The translations under genes were made by a program, and so were the position numbers. The notes beneath the pieces were generated by a model. It saw only the letters and a program-made list of their open reading frames with translations. It was not told the origin of the DNA and ran no database searches. DNA of 64,000 nt, taken from the NCBI RefSeq assembly GCF_003627955.1, contig NZ_RBWS01000004.1, positions 186,001 to 250,000 of the forward strand, in the 5' to 3' direction. Positions 36,063 to 44,658 of this stretch are shown here, in pieces (position 1 is the stretch's first letter; each line of letters starts with the position of its first letter). Source of the DNA: Sphingobacterium puteale (GTDB lineage: Bacteria > Bacteroidota > Bacteroidia > Sphingobacteriales > Sphingobacteriaceae).

Positions 36063-38333
36063 ATGAAGAAATACAGGAATACGATTTTTTATGTGACCCT
36101 TATAGGCACATTGCTTGTGGTGATGTACTGGGTTATCCATTTGGGGACACAGCTGCAGAGTCAGGGACTGCCTGCCGGAGAAAAAACAAGCCAGGGGGCC
36201 TGGATGGATTTCAAAACGACCTTTCTGCACAGCCTTGGGCATCCATTAGCGATACTGCTGGCACAGATTGTGACGATTATTATCGCCGCCCGTGTGATGG
36301 GATGGATATGTATCAAGATCAAACAACCGGTCGTCATCGGTGAAATGCTGGCTGGTATTATTTTAGGCCCTTCCTTACTGGGGCTTTATTTTCCTGAATT
36401 CGCGCATACCTTATTTCCGGTTGAATCTCTTAGCAATCTACAGTTTTTGAGCCAGATCGGATTGATCTTATTTATGTTCATTATCGGTATGGAACTGGAT
36501 TTGAATGTCCTCCGCAATAAAGCGCACGATGCGGTGGTGATCTCCCATGCCAGTATTGTTATCCCCTTTACGCTGGGAATTTCCCTGGCTTATTTTTTAT
36601 ACCTATACCAGCCACCTGCGAATGTGGAGTTTTTGTCCTATAGCCTGTTTATCGGTATATCGATGAGCATCACGGCATTTCCTGTCCTGGCTAGGATCGT
36701 ACAGGAACGGGGACTTCAAAAAAGTAAACTGGGTGCGATGGTCATTACCTGTGCCGCCGCGGATGATATTACAGCCTGGTGCATTTTGGCGGTGGTCATT
36801 GCGATTGTGAAGGCTGGGGATTTTGCCAGTGCCTTATACACGATCGCCCTTGCGGTGGCTTATGTCTTATTGATGATAAAAATTGTGCGCCCTTTCCTTA
36901 TGCGGGTGGGAGAGGTGAAGGGTACGCGTGAAGCTTTGAGTAAACCTGTTGTCGCCATTTTTTTTATTGTGCTATTATTTTCGGCCTACGCAACTGAAGT
37001 CATAGGTATACATGCTTTATTCGGTGCTTTTATGGCAGGTGCAATCATGCCCGAAAGCAGCCGTTTTCGAACAGCCTTTATTGAAAAAATCGAGGATGTG
37101 TCGACGCTATTGTTACTGCCGCTATTTTTCGTATACACGGGTCTCCGTACACAAATCGGTTTATTGAACGATCCGCAGCTATGGATCATCACCATCGTTA
37201 TTATTTTGGTGGCGGTAATTGGAAAATTCGCCGGAAGTGCGTTGGCTGCCCGCTTTGTGGGACAAAGCTGGAAAGATAGCTTAAGTATCGGTGCGTTAAT
37301 GAATACCCGGGGTCTAATGGAACTGATCGTATTGAATATCGGTTATGACCTTGGTGTGTTAAGTGCCGAATTATTCTCCATGATGGTCGTCATGGCGCTG
37401 CTCACCACTTTTATGACCGGTCCTTCACTGGACCTGATCAATTACCTGTATCGGCCAGGAAAACGTTCATTACAACAAGAAATCCAGAATAAGTCAAAAT
37501 TTAAGATCCTTCTGTCATTTGCCAAGAGCAATACCGGAATTTCACTGCTTCGTCTGGCAGATGCACTTACTTTAAAGTCAAAAAATACGGCTGAAATTAC
37601 TGCATTGCATATCGAACCATCCAATGAGCTCCATCATTACGAGGTAGAAACACAGGAGCAGGATAGCTTCCGGGAAATAAAGGAGGCTGCAGCAAATTTA
37701 GAACAACCTATTCAGACGGTTTTCAAAATTTCGAGTGACATTGACAGTGAAATTGTGGAGACATCTAATGAACAACATCAGGATCTGCTGTTGCTGGGGG
37801 TGAGCGAATCCATATACGAAGGTAGTCTGTTGGGACGATTTCTGGATTTTACATCACGTATTATCAATCCGGAGAAATTATTTCATACCGTGACAAATGC
37901 GGAATCTCCCTTTGCGACATTTGACCGAAATCAGCAGATCAATGCAAAAGTCAATGCGATGGTTGGCATTTTGATTGACAAAAACTTTGTCCGGCCCCGT
38001 CGTGTTATTGTTCCTATCCTGTTGAAAAATGATGAATTCCTAACGGCGATCATCCAACGCTTAATTCATCATTCGGATGCGCAGGTAATGGTGTGGGATT
38101 TTGACCAGATCTTGCGGAAGCAGGAGAGTTTTCGGGAAAAGCTAAGACAGCTGGAGCAGCTTGTTCCCAATCATTTGACGATATTGGAAGAAAAGGAGCT
38201 TGACGCCGAGCTGTGGACACAACAGGATCTGATGCTTATCAGCCTACCGTGTTGGCATAAAATTGTTAACAAGAAGATGGACTGGCTACAGCATACACCA
38301 TCCACCTTACTGCTGGCTGACCGAAAAAAATAG
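36063..38333 (+). CDS. CPA2-family cation:proton antiporter (Kef-like)
   Basis: Integral membrane antiporter of 756 residues. After an N-terminal helix and a short loop there are about 12 hydrophobic segments (about residues 60-455). They carry Na_H_exchanger landmarks: VVIGEMLAGIILGPSLLGLYFP, SQIGLILFMFIIGMELDL, SITAFPVLARIVQERGL, and the ion-site-like ITCAAADDITAWCILA. The C-terminal 290 residues are cytoplasmic and resemble a Usp-like domain pair (ALHIEPSNELHHYEV, QDLLLLGVSESIYEG), not a KTN domain. The ion (K+ or Na+) cannot be told. It is a single transcription unit after the LytS/LytTR pair with a 172-bp gap. Confidence 0.9.
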   Translation: MKKYRNTIFYVTLIGTLLVVMYWVIHLGTQLQSQGLPAGEKTSQGAWMDFKTTFLHSLGHPLAILLAQIVTIIIAARVMGWICIKIKQPVVIGEMLAGIILGPSLLGLYFPEFAHTLFPVESLSNLQFLSQIGLILFMFIIGMELDLNVLRNKAHDAVVISHASIVIPFTLGISLAYFLYLYQPPANVEFLSYSLFIGISMSITAFPVLARIVQERGLQKSKLGAMVITCAAADDITAWCILAVVIAIVKAGDFASALYTIALAVAYVLLMIKIVRPFLMRVGEVKGTREALSKPVVAIFFIVLLFSAYATEVIGIHALFGAFMAGAIMPESSRFRTAFIEKIEDVSTLLLLPLFFVYTGLRTQIGLLNDPQLWIITIVIILVAVIGKFAGSALAARFVGQSWKDSLSIGALMNTRGLMELIVLNIGYDLGVLSAELFSMMVVMALLTTFMTGPSLDLINYLYRPGKRSLQQEIQNKSKFKILLSFAKSNTGISLLRLADALTLKSKNTAEITALHIEPSNELHHYEVETQEQDSFREIKEAAANLEQPIQTVFKISSDIDSEIVETSNEQHQDLLLLGVSESIYEGSLLGRFLDFTSRIINPEKLFHTVTNAESPFATFDRNQQINAKVNAMVGILIDKNFVRPRRVIVPILLKNDEFLTAIIQRLIHHSDAQVMVWDFDQILRKQESFREKLRQLEQLVPNHLTILEEKELDAELWTQQDLMLISLPCWHKIVNKKMDWLQHTPSTLLLADRKK

Positions 38334-38341
38334 GGACTTAC

Positions 38342-38381
38342 ACAAAGCGTGCCGAAACAGGATCGTTCCGGCACGCTTTGT
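38342..38381. terminator. Hairpin between the antiporter and helicase genes
   Basis: A 13-bp perfect stem (ACAAAGCGTGCCG at 38342-38354 with CGGCACGCTTTGT at 38369-38381) and a 14-nt loop between convergent genes. It lacks a strong T tract but is GC-rich, so it is a likely bidirectional terminator. Confidence 0.65.
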
Positions 38382-38400
38382 AAAAGAATGAAGCGGAAAG

Positions 38401-39531
38401 TTATTTTCCTGCCTTATTCACTTTGATCTTTAAGCCGATCAATTTTTCAATATCGCTTAAATAAGGTCTTTCTTCCACATCGCAGAAAGAAATGGCATTT
38501 CCTTCCAGGCCCGCTCTACCGGTCCGCCCAATGCGGTGCACATAGGTTTCAGGTACATTGGGTAGGTCATAATTGATGACCATAGGCAATTGTTCAATAT
38601 CTATTCCGCGTGCAGCAATATCAGTAGCGATCAGAATTTTCAGCCGGTCTTCTTTAAATTCCCCCAATGCCTTTTGTCTGGCATTTTGTGATTTATTGCC
38701 GTGAATTGCAGCAGCACGCAGTCCATTTTTAGCCAACAGTTTGACAATCTTATCAGCGCCATGTTTTGTACGTGAAAATACAATCGTACGTTCTTGCTTA
38801 AATTGTTTAAGCAAACTCGTCAACAATTTTATTTTTTCCTTTTTCTCAATAAAGTATACGGACTGATTTACCTTTTCAGCAGTAGAACTTACCGGAGTTA
38901 CGTCCACTTCGACAGGCTTGTGCAAGATGCCATGTGCAAATTTGCGAATATTGGGCGGCATTGTTGCGGAGAAAAAAAGTGTCTGTCTTTTCTCGGGAAC
39001 CTTCGCCAGGATTTTTTTAATGTCATGGATAAATCCCATGTCGAGCATATTGTCAGCCTCATCGAGGATCAATACTTCTATTTTATCGAGGAAAACCAGT
39101 TTCTGATTCATCAGGTCTAAAAGACGGCCCGGTGTGGCTACTAAAACATCCACTCCTTTTTTTATTTCTTTAACCTGTCTGTCCTGATTGACTCCGCCGA
39201 AAATGGTGCAGTAATTTAATTTTAGATGTTTGCGATATAAATTGATATTCTCACCGATCTGTATGGCTAATTCACGGGTTGGTGTGAGGATCAGGGCACG
39301 GATCGGCATTACTTTACCTTGCACGTGTGCATTTTTCTCGGATAGACGCTGCAACAAGGGCAGGGCAAATGCCGCTGTCTTACCAGTGCCTGTTTGTGCA
39401 CATCCAATAAGGTCCTGGCCGCTTAATATAACGGGGATCGCTTTTTGTTGTATTGCAGTGGGGGTTGTATATCCTGTTTCCGCGATTGCCTTGAGGAGAG
39501 GAGGTATTAAATTGAGTTGTTTGAATTCCAT
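38401..39531 (-). CDS. DEAD-box RNA helicase (RhlE-like)
   Basis: ATP-dependent RNA helicase of 376 residues; the family core with only a short basic tail. The motifs are complete: Q motif [11 protein letters not shown], motif [12 protein letters not shown], Ia [45 protein letters not shown], and [14 protein letters not shown]. The long low-complexity C-terminal extension of many RhlE proteins is absent. It is next to the cold-shock gene at 39726 on the same strand, 194 bp apart, with a terminator between them. Pairing a helicase with a Csp protein is typical for cold-adaptation functions. Confidence 0.94.
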   Translation of the reverse strand: MEFKQLNLIPPLLKAIAETGYTTPTAIQQKAIPVILSGQDLIGCAQTGTGKTAAFALPLLQRLSEKNAHVQGKVMPIRALILTPTRELAIQIGENINLYRKHLKLNYCTIFGGVNQDRQVKEIKKGVDVLVATPGRLLDLMNQKLVFLDKIEVLILDEADNMLDMGFIHDIKKILAKVPEKRQTLFFSATMPPNIRKFAHGILHKPVEVDVTPVSSTAEKVNQSVYFIEKKEKIKLLTSLLKQFKQERTIVFSRTKHGADKIVKLLAKNGLRAAAIHGNKSQNARQKALGEFKEDRLKILIATDIAARGIDIEQLPMVINYDLPNVPETYVHRIGRTGRAGLEGNAISFCDVEERPYLSDIEKLIGLKIKVNKAGK

Positions 39532-39671
39532 TAAATATGATTCAGAAAAATAAGCGTAAATGAAGACCCTTTAGCTATTTCTATAGTATCAAATAATTGA
39601 TTAGAGGTATCTTAATTATACCCGAAATGAATAAGTACATTGAAAATAACAAGGGAAGAATACGAAAAAGA

Positions 39672-39702
39672 AATGGGATAAATCATTAAGAATTACCCCA
39701 TT
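39672..39702 (-). terminator. Terminator after the cold-shock gene
   Basis: AATGGG (39672-39677) pairs with CCCATT (39697-39702) with an inner TAA/TTA extension. On the minus strand it runs into a T-rich tract (complement of 39661-39670). It lies 24 bp past the csp stop. Confidence 0.6.
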
Positions 39703-39725
39703 AACAAGAAAGTGTATTTTTTGGA

Positions 39726-39917
39726 TTACGCCAATTTTACATTTGTAGCGTTGATTCCTTTTGGAGTTCTTTCTACATCATAAGTTACAACGTCGCCTTC
39801 AGATACTTGGTTCTTAAGAGCAGAAACGTGTACGAAAACATCTGCACTACCATCCTCTGGTGTAATAAAACCAAAACCTTTAGTTTCATTGAAAAATTTA
39901 ATTTTACCTGTATTCAT
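39726..39917 (-). CDS. Cold-shock protein (CspA family)
   Basis: Single-stranded nucleic-acid-binding protein of 63 residues, an RNA chaperone of the cold-shock domain family. RNP1 is KGFGFITP and RNP2 is VFVHVSAL; the opening MNTGKIKFFNETKGFGF is canonical. It is slightly shorter than E. coli CspA (70). A long AT-rich region upstream would give a leader, as is common for csp genes, but no specific element is visible. It lies upstream of the DEAD-box helicase on the same strand, separated by a terminator, so the two are likely transcribed separately or by readthrough. Confidence 0.95.
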   Translation of the reverse strand: MNTGKIKFFNETKGFGFITPEDGSADVFVHVSALKNQVSEGDVVTYDVERTPKGINATNVKLA

Positions 39918-40301
39918 TATTTTTAATTAAGTCCTGCAAGGTAGGGATAATAAATGATTAATCTTTTATTTTTCGTTAAAATAACAAAGTTTTTTTTCTT
40001 TCTTCCTGTTTATTTAGCTCTAATCAATCTTCAAATGGGTTAGGGCCTGTTTTTATATGGTATTGAAAGTCAGTATGCCTAGGGTATTTGGCTTTTTCTG
40101 TAACAGCCGTATTCCTGAAAATAGTAGAGTAAGGCTTTTAGATACCATAATTTTGTCCGATTTTTCGCTGTCTCGAAGAGACTTTAATGTGTAGAGGTTT
40201 GAATGTCGATATATATTTTACAATGATTAGGGTAAGGCTTAAATTGAATTTTGTAATTTCATCGGAAACTTAAACCTTCGTGTATAATAAACCAACATGT
40301 G
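39918..40301. other. Divergent intergenic region
   Basis: 384 bp between the cold-shock gene and the Gfo/Idh/MocA gene. It contains no ORF that I recognise and no clear TAnnTTTG promoter. TTTG at about 39986 (minus strand) could be a -33 element of the csp gene, but a matching -7 box is missing. Confidence 0.35.
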
Positions 40302-41585
40302 ATGAATAGAAAAGACTTTATCCGAACTTCCAGTATTTTAGCCGCCTCTACATTCATGCTCAAAAGCCAGGCATCCAGCTTATTTGATCAGCCGATCCGG
40401 GTGGGCGTGATCGGGGTAAATGGTATGGGCTGGTCTGACCTTAATGCTTTGTTAAAGCAGGATGGTGTGATATGCACAGCGCTTTGTGATGTAGATGAAA
40501 ATATCTTAGGCAAAAGGGCGAAAGAGCTACAGGATAGAAATATGAAGGTTGCAACCTATGTCGATTATAAAAAAATGCTACTTAGTCCGGATGTGGATGC
40601 GGTGATTATAGGTACGCCTGACCATTGGCATTGCCTACAGATGATCGATGCGGTGAATGCCGGGAAGCATACCTACGTCGAAAAACCCATTGGGAATTCT
40701 ATTCGGGAATGTCAGCTCATGTTGCAAGCCGCAACAAAAAATAATGCAATTGTTCAGGTAGGTCAGTGGCAACGGAGTCAGCAGCATTTTAAGGATGCCA
40801 TTGATTTTGTACATTCGGGTAAGCTGGGTAAAATACGTTTGGTCAAAGCTTGGTCTTATCTAGGCTGGAAAAATAGTATTCCGATTCAGCCGGACGAGGC
40901 AATACCCGCAGGTGTACATTATATGGATTGGTTGGGTCCCGCCGCGAAAAGACCTTTTAATATCAATCGTTTTCATTTTAACTTCCGGTGGTTTTGGGAT
41001 TACGCTGGCGGTCTGATGACGGATTGGGGGGTACACATGCTGGACTATGCCCTGCTCGGAATGAAAGTTTCTGACCCGAAATCCGTCATGGCTTCCGGTG
41101 GAAAATTTGCTTTTCCAGATGATGCCGGAGAAACACCGGATACCATGACCGCGGTATATGAATTTGACAACTTTAATATTCAGTGGGAGCATGCAAAAGG
41201 AATTGATTTAGGGCCTTATAACCGCAACCATGGTGTGGCTTTTATTGGCAATAACGGAACTTTGGTACTCAATCGCGGGGGCTGGGAAGTCATTCCCGAA
41301 AAGGGAAGGATGGAGGCGGTCGCCCTGCAGCCTTCCGTAGACAACGGTTTGGAAAAACATATGGCCAACTTCGTGGACGCCATTCGTAAGAAAAATCCGG
41401 CCTTGTTAAATGCCCCGCTTGAAGCCGGCGCCCATATTGCTATTTTTTCGCAATTGGGAAATATTGCCTATAGAACAGGGCAAAAGCTCTATTGGAATAA
41501 CGAAAAGCAACGTTTTAATGACGAAAAAGCAAACAAATACCTTGCTGCAGTCTATCATAACGGCTATAAATACCCTAAAGTCTAA
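40302..41585 (+). CDS. Gfo/Idh/MocA-family oxidoreductase, probably exported
   Basis: NAD(P)-dependent sugar or sugar-derivative oxidoreductase family, 427 residues from ATG 40302 (a GTG one codon upstream is the alternative). The N-terminus MNRKDFIRTSSILAASTFML resembles a Tat-like export signal, as in many Bacteroidota members. The Rossmann domain follows with VGVIGVNGMGWSDLNALL, DAVIIGTPDHWHCLQMIDA and the family motif KHTYVEKPIGNSIRECQLM (EKP lysine). The C-terminal domain holds the GGLMTDWGVHMLDYAL motif with the histidine typical of exported members. No substrate can be assigned. It is a single gene, convergent with the hydrolase at 41764. Confidence 0.92.
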   Translation: MNRKDFIRTSSILAASTFMLKSQASSLFDQPIRVGVIGVNGMGWSDLNALLKQDGVICTALCDVDENILGKRAKELQDRNMKVATYVDYKKMLLSPDVDAVIIGTPDHWHCLQMIDAVNAGKHTYVEKPIGNSIRECQLMLQAATKNNAIVQVGQWQRSQQHFKDAIDFVHSGKLGKIRLVKAWSYLGWKNSIPIQPDEAIPAGVHYMDWLGPAAKRPFNINRFHFNFRWFWDYAGGLMTDWGVHMLDYALLGMKVSDPKSVMASGGKFAFPDDAGETPDTMTAVYEFDNFNIQWEHAKGIDLGPYNRNHGVAFIGNNGTLVLNRGGWEVIPEKGRMEAVALQPSVDNGLEKHMANFVDAIRKKNPALLNAPLEAGAHIAIFSQLGNIAYRTGQKLYWNNEKQRFNDEKANKYLAAVYHNGYKYPKV

Positions 41586-41650
41586 GGATATAGAAAAAGA
41601 GAGTTGCGGAGCAAAGGGATCAATCGTTAAGTGACAGGGAGTACCAAAGT

Positions 41651-41700
41651 ATATCCTGGGTTTAAGCTTTGAAAATTATTTCGGCTTAAACCCAGGATAT
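41651..41700. repeat. Long inverted repeat between convergent genes
   Basis: A 17-bp perfect stem (ATATCCTGGGTTTAAGC at 41651-41667 with its complement at 41684-41700) with a 16-nt loop. It most likely serves as a bidirectional terminator, although T tracts are absent. The long loop and GC content are unusual compared with the other terminators here. Confidence 0.65.
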
Positions 41701-41763
41701 GTCGCGTATATTGAGCGGCCTGCTGATTTCTGTTTCGATAAGGATACTTAAGCCAGGATGCAT

Positions 41764-42384
41764 TTAGTGAAAGACAAACTTGTTGGCGATGGTAATCTCT
41801 TCCTGATTAATGGAGTGACCAAAATTGGGATATACGGCAAGTTTGACGTCCGCATGCTGGCCTTCAAGGATGTTTACGCTGGCGTTGACACGTTCCAGGG
41901 GCACATGAAAATCTGGATCACTGGTGCCAATAAATATCGGTGTTTGCTCAAAGTTTCCCATATACTTACCCGGATCAATTTGCTCACCGATCAATCCGCC
42001 GATAATTGCGACTGCGCCACCATATCGTCTGGCATTCCGCGCTAGGAATTCAAGCGTCAGACAAGCTCCCTGGGAGAAACCAAAGAAATAGATGTTTTCT
42101 GCTTGTAAGCCTTTGTCCAAAGCAAGCTGCAGGGTATTTTCAATGACTTCAAGAGCGGAACTCAACCAGGGCTCATTACTTTGTTCGGGGGCCATAAATG
42201 AATTTGGATACCAGGTGTAATTGTCAGCTTGCGGTGCGAGTAAGGCATAATCCCCTACATTGAGATAAGCCGACATACTCAAGATATCTGTTGCGTTTCC
42301 GCCACGGCCATGGATCATGATCAATGCTTTTTTCGCATTTTCCAGGCTATGCCCCGCTGTTTTGATATTGTTAGAATGACTCAT
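41764..42384 (-). CDS. Alpha/beta hydrolase, phospholipase/carboxylesterase type (MhqD-like)
   Basis: Serine hydrolase of 206 residues in the dienelactone-hydrolase/phospholipase-carboxylesterase group. The oxyanion-region motif is LIMIHGRGGNATDIL, the nucleophile elbow is FGFSQGACLTLEFL, the aspartate region IFIGTSDPDFHVP, and the catalytic histidine lies in YPNFGHSINQEE. It is the last of three genes with the same orientation (VOC dioxygenase, GNAT, hydrolase; gaps of 35 and 11 bp). In Bacillus the same pairing of a ring-cleaving MhqO with hydrolase MhqD responds to quinones; the assignment here is by analogy. Confidence 0.88.
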   Translation of the reverse strand: MSHSNNIKTAGHSLENAKKALIMIHGRGGNATDILSMSAYLNVGDYALLAPQADNYTWYPNSFMAPEQSNEPWLSSALEVIENTLQLALDKGLQAENIYFFGFSQGACLTLEFLARNARRYGGAVAIIGGLIGEQIDPGKYMGNFEQTPIFIGTSDPDFHVPLERVNASVNILEGQHADVKLAVYPNFGHSINQEEITIANKFVFH

Positions 42385-42395
42385 TATATCCCTTC

Positions 42396-42695
42396 CTATA
42401 CTGTTTTCTTAAACCATACATCATCATAGGTGTCAGGGTGACGGTGAAATTGTGCATTTACATAAGGACATAAAGGCACAATTTTCATCGCGTTTTCCCG
42501 TGCATAGGACACTAATTTTTCCAATAGTATTTTTGCAAATCCTCGACCTTCAAAGGCTTCATTGACTTCGGTATGGTAGACGACCAATCGTCCGTCAATA
42601 ATGGCGATGCTCATTAAGCCAGCTTTTTTCTCGTCTGAGAATAATTGAAGTTCACCACGCTGATTTTTATCCAGTACAATTTCTGTTCTTTCCAT
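42396..42695 (-). CDS. Small GNAT-fold N-acetyltransferase (YjdJ/CG type)
   Basis: A 99-residue acetyltransferase-like protein of the compact Acetyltransf_CG group (GNAT_like), not a full-length GNAT. The acetyl-CoA-binding segment reads HTEVNEAFEGRGFAKILLEK, and the C-terminal VPLCPYVNAQFHRHPDTYDDV is a strong family signature with the Cys-Pro-(Tyr/Phe) motif. Acceptor unknown. It lies between the dioxygenase and hydrolase genes in one operon. Confidence 0.9.
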   Translation of the reverse strand: MERTEIVLDKNQRGELQLFSDEKKAGLMSIAIIDGRLVVYHTEVNEAFEGRGFAKILLEKLVSYARENAMKIVPLCPYVNAQFHRHPDTYDDVWFKKTV

Positions 42696-42730
42696 TGTTT
42701 TGCAGTATATTAATAGTGTTTATGTTGATC

Positions 42731-43663
42731 TTAATCTATTTTTGGTAAAGAGGCTTCGATCTGCGACCGATGACTTTCGTATTGTTTTGGCAATTTAAGT
42801 GCTGTACCAAGACTTTCCAATGGCTCATCAACAGTAAATCCCGGGTTGTCTGTTGCGATTTCAAACAAAACACCTCCCGGTTCACGGAAATAAAGCGAGA
42901 AAAAGTAGTCCCGATTGATTTTAGGTGTAATATCCAGACCTGCGGCAAGCACTTTTTCGCGATATTCCATTAAGATGTTATCATCTTTTACCCGAAATGC
43001 GACATGGTGATTCGTACCGGCAGCATTACGACCAAAAGGTAAATTCCGGTCCGCAACAATATCTACGATGTTCGCAGTTGATATGCTGTCGGTAGTCAAG
43101 CGATAGCGTTCATTCTCCTGCCCCTGCACGGAATATCCTAATATATCCGTCAGAACCTTGAGTGTTGGATCAGCCTCTCTTAAAGACAGGGTAATATTGT
43201 GAAATCCCTTCAATGCATTTTCATGATTGATATCCGCTGTCGTCCATACGCTTCTATTATCTTTAGCTAACGGTTCAATAAACTGTAGTTGTAAACCATC
43301 CGGATCGGTAAATGAGATCAATTTTTCACCAAAAATTTCATCTTCCAAAAAAGGCACATTGTGTTCTTTTAGTCTGTTTTTCCAGAAAATAAGGCTACCC
43401 TCCGGGACGGCATAGCCAATATGGGTAGCCATTCCCGCGCCCTGTTTACCTTTACCGATACCTTCCCAAGGGAAAAATGTAAGAATAGTACCCGGGTTGC
43501 CCTGCTCATTGCCAAAATAAAAATGATAGGTGCCAGGATCGTCAAAATTGACAGTCTTTTTTACAAGCCGAAGTCCTAGGACTTTTGTGTAAAAATCAAG
43601 ATTTCGTTTTGCATTATCAGCTATCGCGGTAATATGATGCAGTCCTAATATTTTATTATCCAT
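42731..43663 (-). CDS. Ring-cleaving dioxygenase of the VOC superfamily (MhqO-like)
   Basis: Two-module glyoxalase/VOC-fold protein of 310 residues. The first module starts GLHHITAIADNAKRNLDFYT and the second begins near residue 150 with FHNITLSLREADPTLKVLTD. Candidate metal ligands are the histidines in LHHIT and in TNHHVAFRV, and the glutamate in GGVLFEIATDNPG. The sequence resembles the LinE/PcpA/MhqO class of hydroquinone-cleaving dioxygenases. Together with the hydrolase it forms an mhqOD-like operon; it is the first gene. A redox-responsive regulator is not seen next to it. Substrate is inferred. Confidence 0.88.
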   Translation of the reverse strand: MDNKILGLHHITAIADNAKRNLDFYTKVLGLRLVKKTVNFDDPGTYHFYFGNEQGNPGTILTFFPWEGIGKGKQGAGMATHIGYAVPEGSLIFWKNRLKEHNVPFLEDEIFGEKLISFTDPDGLQLQFIEPLAKDNRSVWTTADINHENALKGFHNITLSLREADPTLKVLTDILGYSVQGQENERYRLTTDSISTANIVDIVADRNLPFGRNAAGTNHHVAFRVKDDNILMEYREKVLAAGLDITPKINRDYFFSLYFREPGGVLFEIATDNPGFTVDEPLESLGTALKLPKQYESHRSQIEASLPKID

Positions 43664-43805
43664 AATTGTTTTTTTTTATTTTCTTAACTGTTGTAAAATT
43701 ACGGCAGCTGAAAAACAAAATCATTGAACTAGATTAATAAAAACAAGAATTGACTTTTTGTTTTAATTTGTTGGTAAATTTTAATAGGACCGGGCCCGTA
43801 AACAA

Positions 43806-43840
43806 AAAAACACCTGAAGTGGGTGACCTCAGGTGTTTTT
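43806..43840. terminator. Terminator-like hairpin in a divergent spacer
   Basis: A 12-bp stem (AAAAACACCTGA at 43806-43817 with TCAGGTGTTTTT at 43829-43840) and an 11-nt loop, flanked by A and T runs in both directions. Its place between two divergent genes is odd, because neither gene ends here. It lies 27 bp before the possible SusC start described at 43868. Confidence 0.75.
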
Positions 43841-43867
43841 AACCTAACCAATTATTAACCTAAATTT

Positions 43868-43948
43868 ATGAAATGTATATTTTTGAATTTATACTGTAAA
43901 GTAATTTTCAATTATCATGCCATAATTTTTCGAGGCATATTGGGGTGA
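43868..43948 (+). pseudogene. Possible remnant of a SusC/RagA gene start (26 codons)
   Basis: A 26-codon ORF, MKCIFLNLYCKVIFNYHAII then FRGILG, preceded by AACCTAACCAATTATTAACC. SusC-type TonB receptors of Sphingobacteriaceae commonly begin with a similar stretch (MK-x-FxLYCK) before the hydrophobic part of the signal peptide. No barrel or plug sequence follows; after the stop at 43946-43948 the DNA carries no gene until 44062. I infer the 5' end of a lost susC gene, from memory of family N-termini. The remaining 43664-43805 and 43949-44061 hold nothing else that I can identify. Confidence 0.35.
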
Positions 43949-44061
43949 AGGATGGTTGCTTTGAAAACAAAATTATGGGCCAAATGTTGTTTATTGGATA
44001 CAATAAATAGGGGGCAGTGAATATAATAGGTTCTTTTATATATTATAATTAGGTTCAGATA

Positions 44062-44544
44062 ATGAAAACAAGCAGAAATTTTATGTTGTCAATAGCGATT
44101 GTAGCGCTATTATTTACGGGATGTCAGCAGAGCCAACAGGCTAAGGAGGAGAAAGGACAGACGCAGTTGGATATCAACAAGGAGAATAAACGAATCGTAT
44201 TGGACTTTTATCAGCAAATGTTCGGAGATAAAGATCTTTCTGCCGTTGACCGTTTTATTGCCCCGGAATATATCCAGCACAATCCGGCAGTAGCGGATGG
44301 TGCCGCTGCATTTAAGGCAGCTGCTTCAAAATGGTTTGAAGGGCAGCCAAAAACCAAGATTGATGTACAGCATATTGCCTCCGATGGGGATCTGGTTTTT
44401 ATCCACCTTAAAAATAAAAATGCTGATGGCAGTCTGAAATCAACGATAGATATCTTTCGTTTAGAAAACGGAAAGATTGTTGAACACTGGGATACACAGC
44501 AGGATGTACCCAAAGAGTCTGCCAATAGTCACCCCATGTTTTAG
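44062..44544 (+). CDS. SnoaL-like (NTF2-fold) lipoprotein
   Basis: A 160-residue protein with a lipoprotein signal (MLSIAIVALLFTGCQQ, lipobox LFTG-C at about residue 21), so it is membrane-anchored outside the cytoplasm. The mature part is a SnoaL-type NTF2-like domain: NKRIVLDFYQQMFGDKDLSA, DRFIAPEYIQHNPAVADG, VQHIASDGDLVFIHLKNK, and DIFRLENGKIVEHWDTQQDV. These are strong family motifs, but members range from cyclases to binding proteins. It is next to an exported GH16 gene on the same strand, 114 bp away, with no obvious functional link. Confidence 0.9.
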   Translation: MKTSRNFMLSIAIVALLFTGCQQSQQAKEEKGQTQLDINKENKRIVLDFYQQMFGDKDLSAVDRFIAPEYIQHNPAVADGAAAFKAAASKWFEGQPKTKIDVQHIASDGDLVFIHLKNKNADGSLKSTIDIFRLENGKIVEHWDTQQDVPKESANSHPMF

Positions 44545-44658
44545 TATATCGGTTGTTTTTTGTTCAATCATGCTATTCCTTTATAAAAAGGCCTTATATT
44601 TATTATGTTATTGACAGATCGATGGCATTGTAATTAAAGCAGAAAATAATTAATCTAA

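Noticed and set aside
43664..44061. Small RNA gene ending at the hairpin 43806-43840
   Set aside because: No promoter with a good -7 box leads into the hairpin from either side; a susC scar explains the surroundings better.
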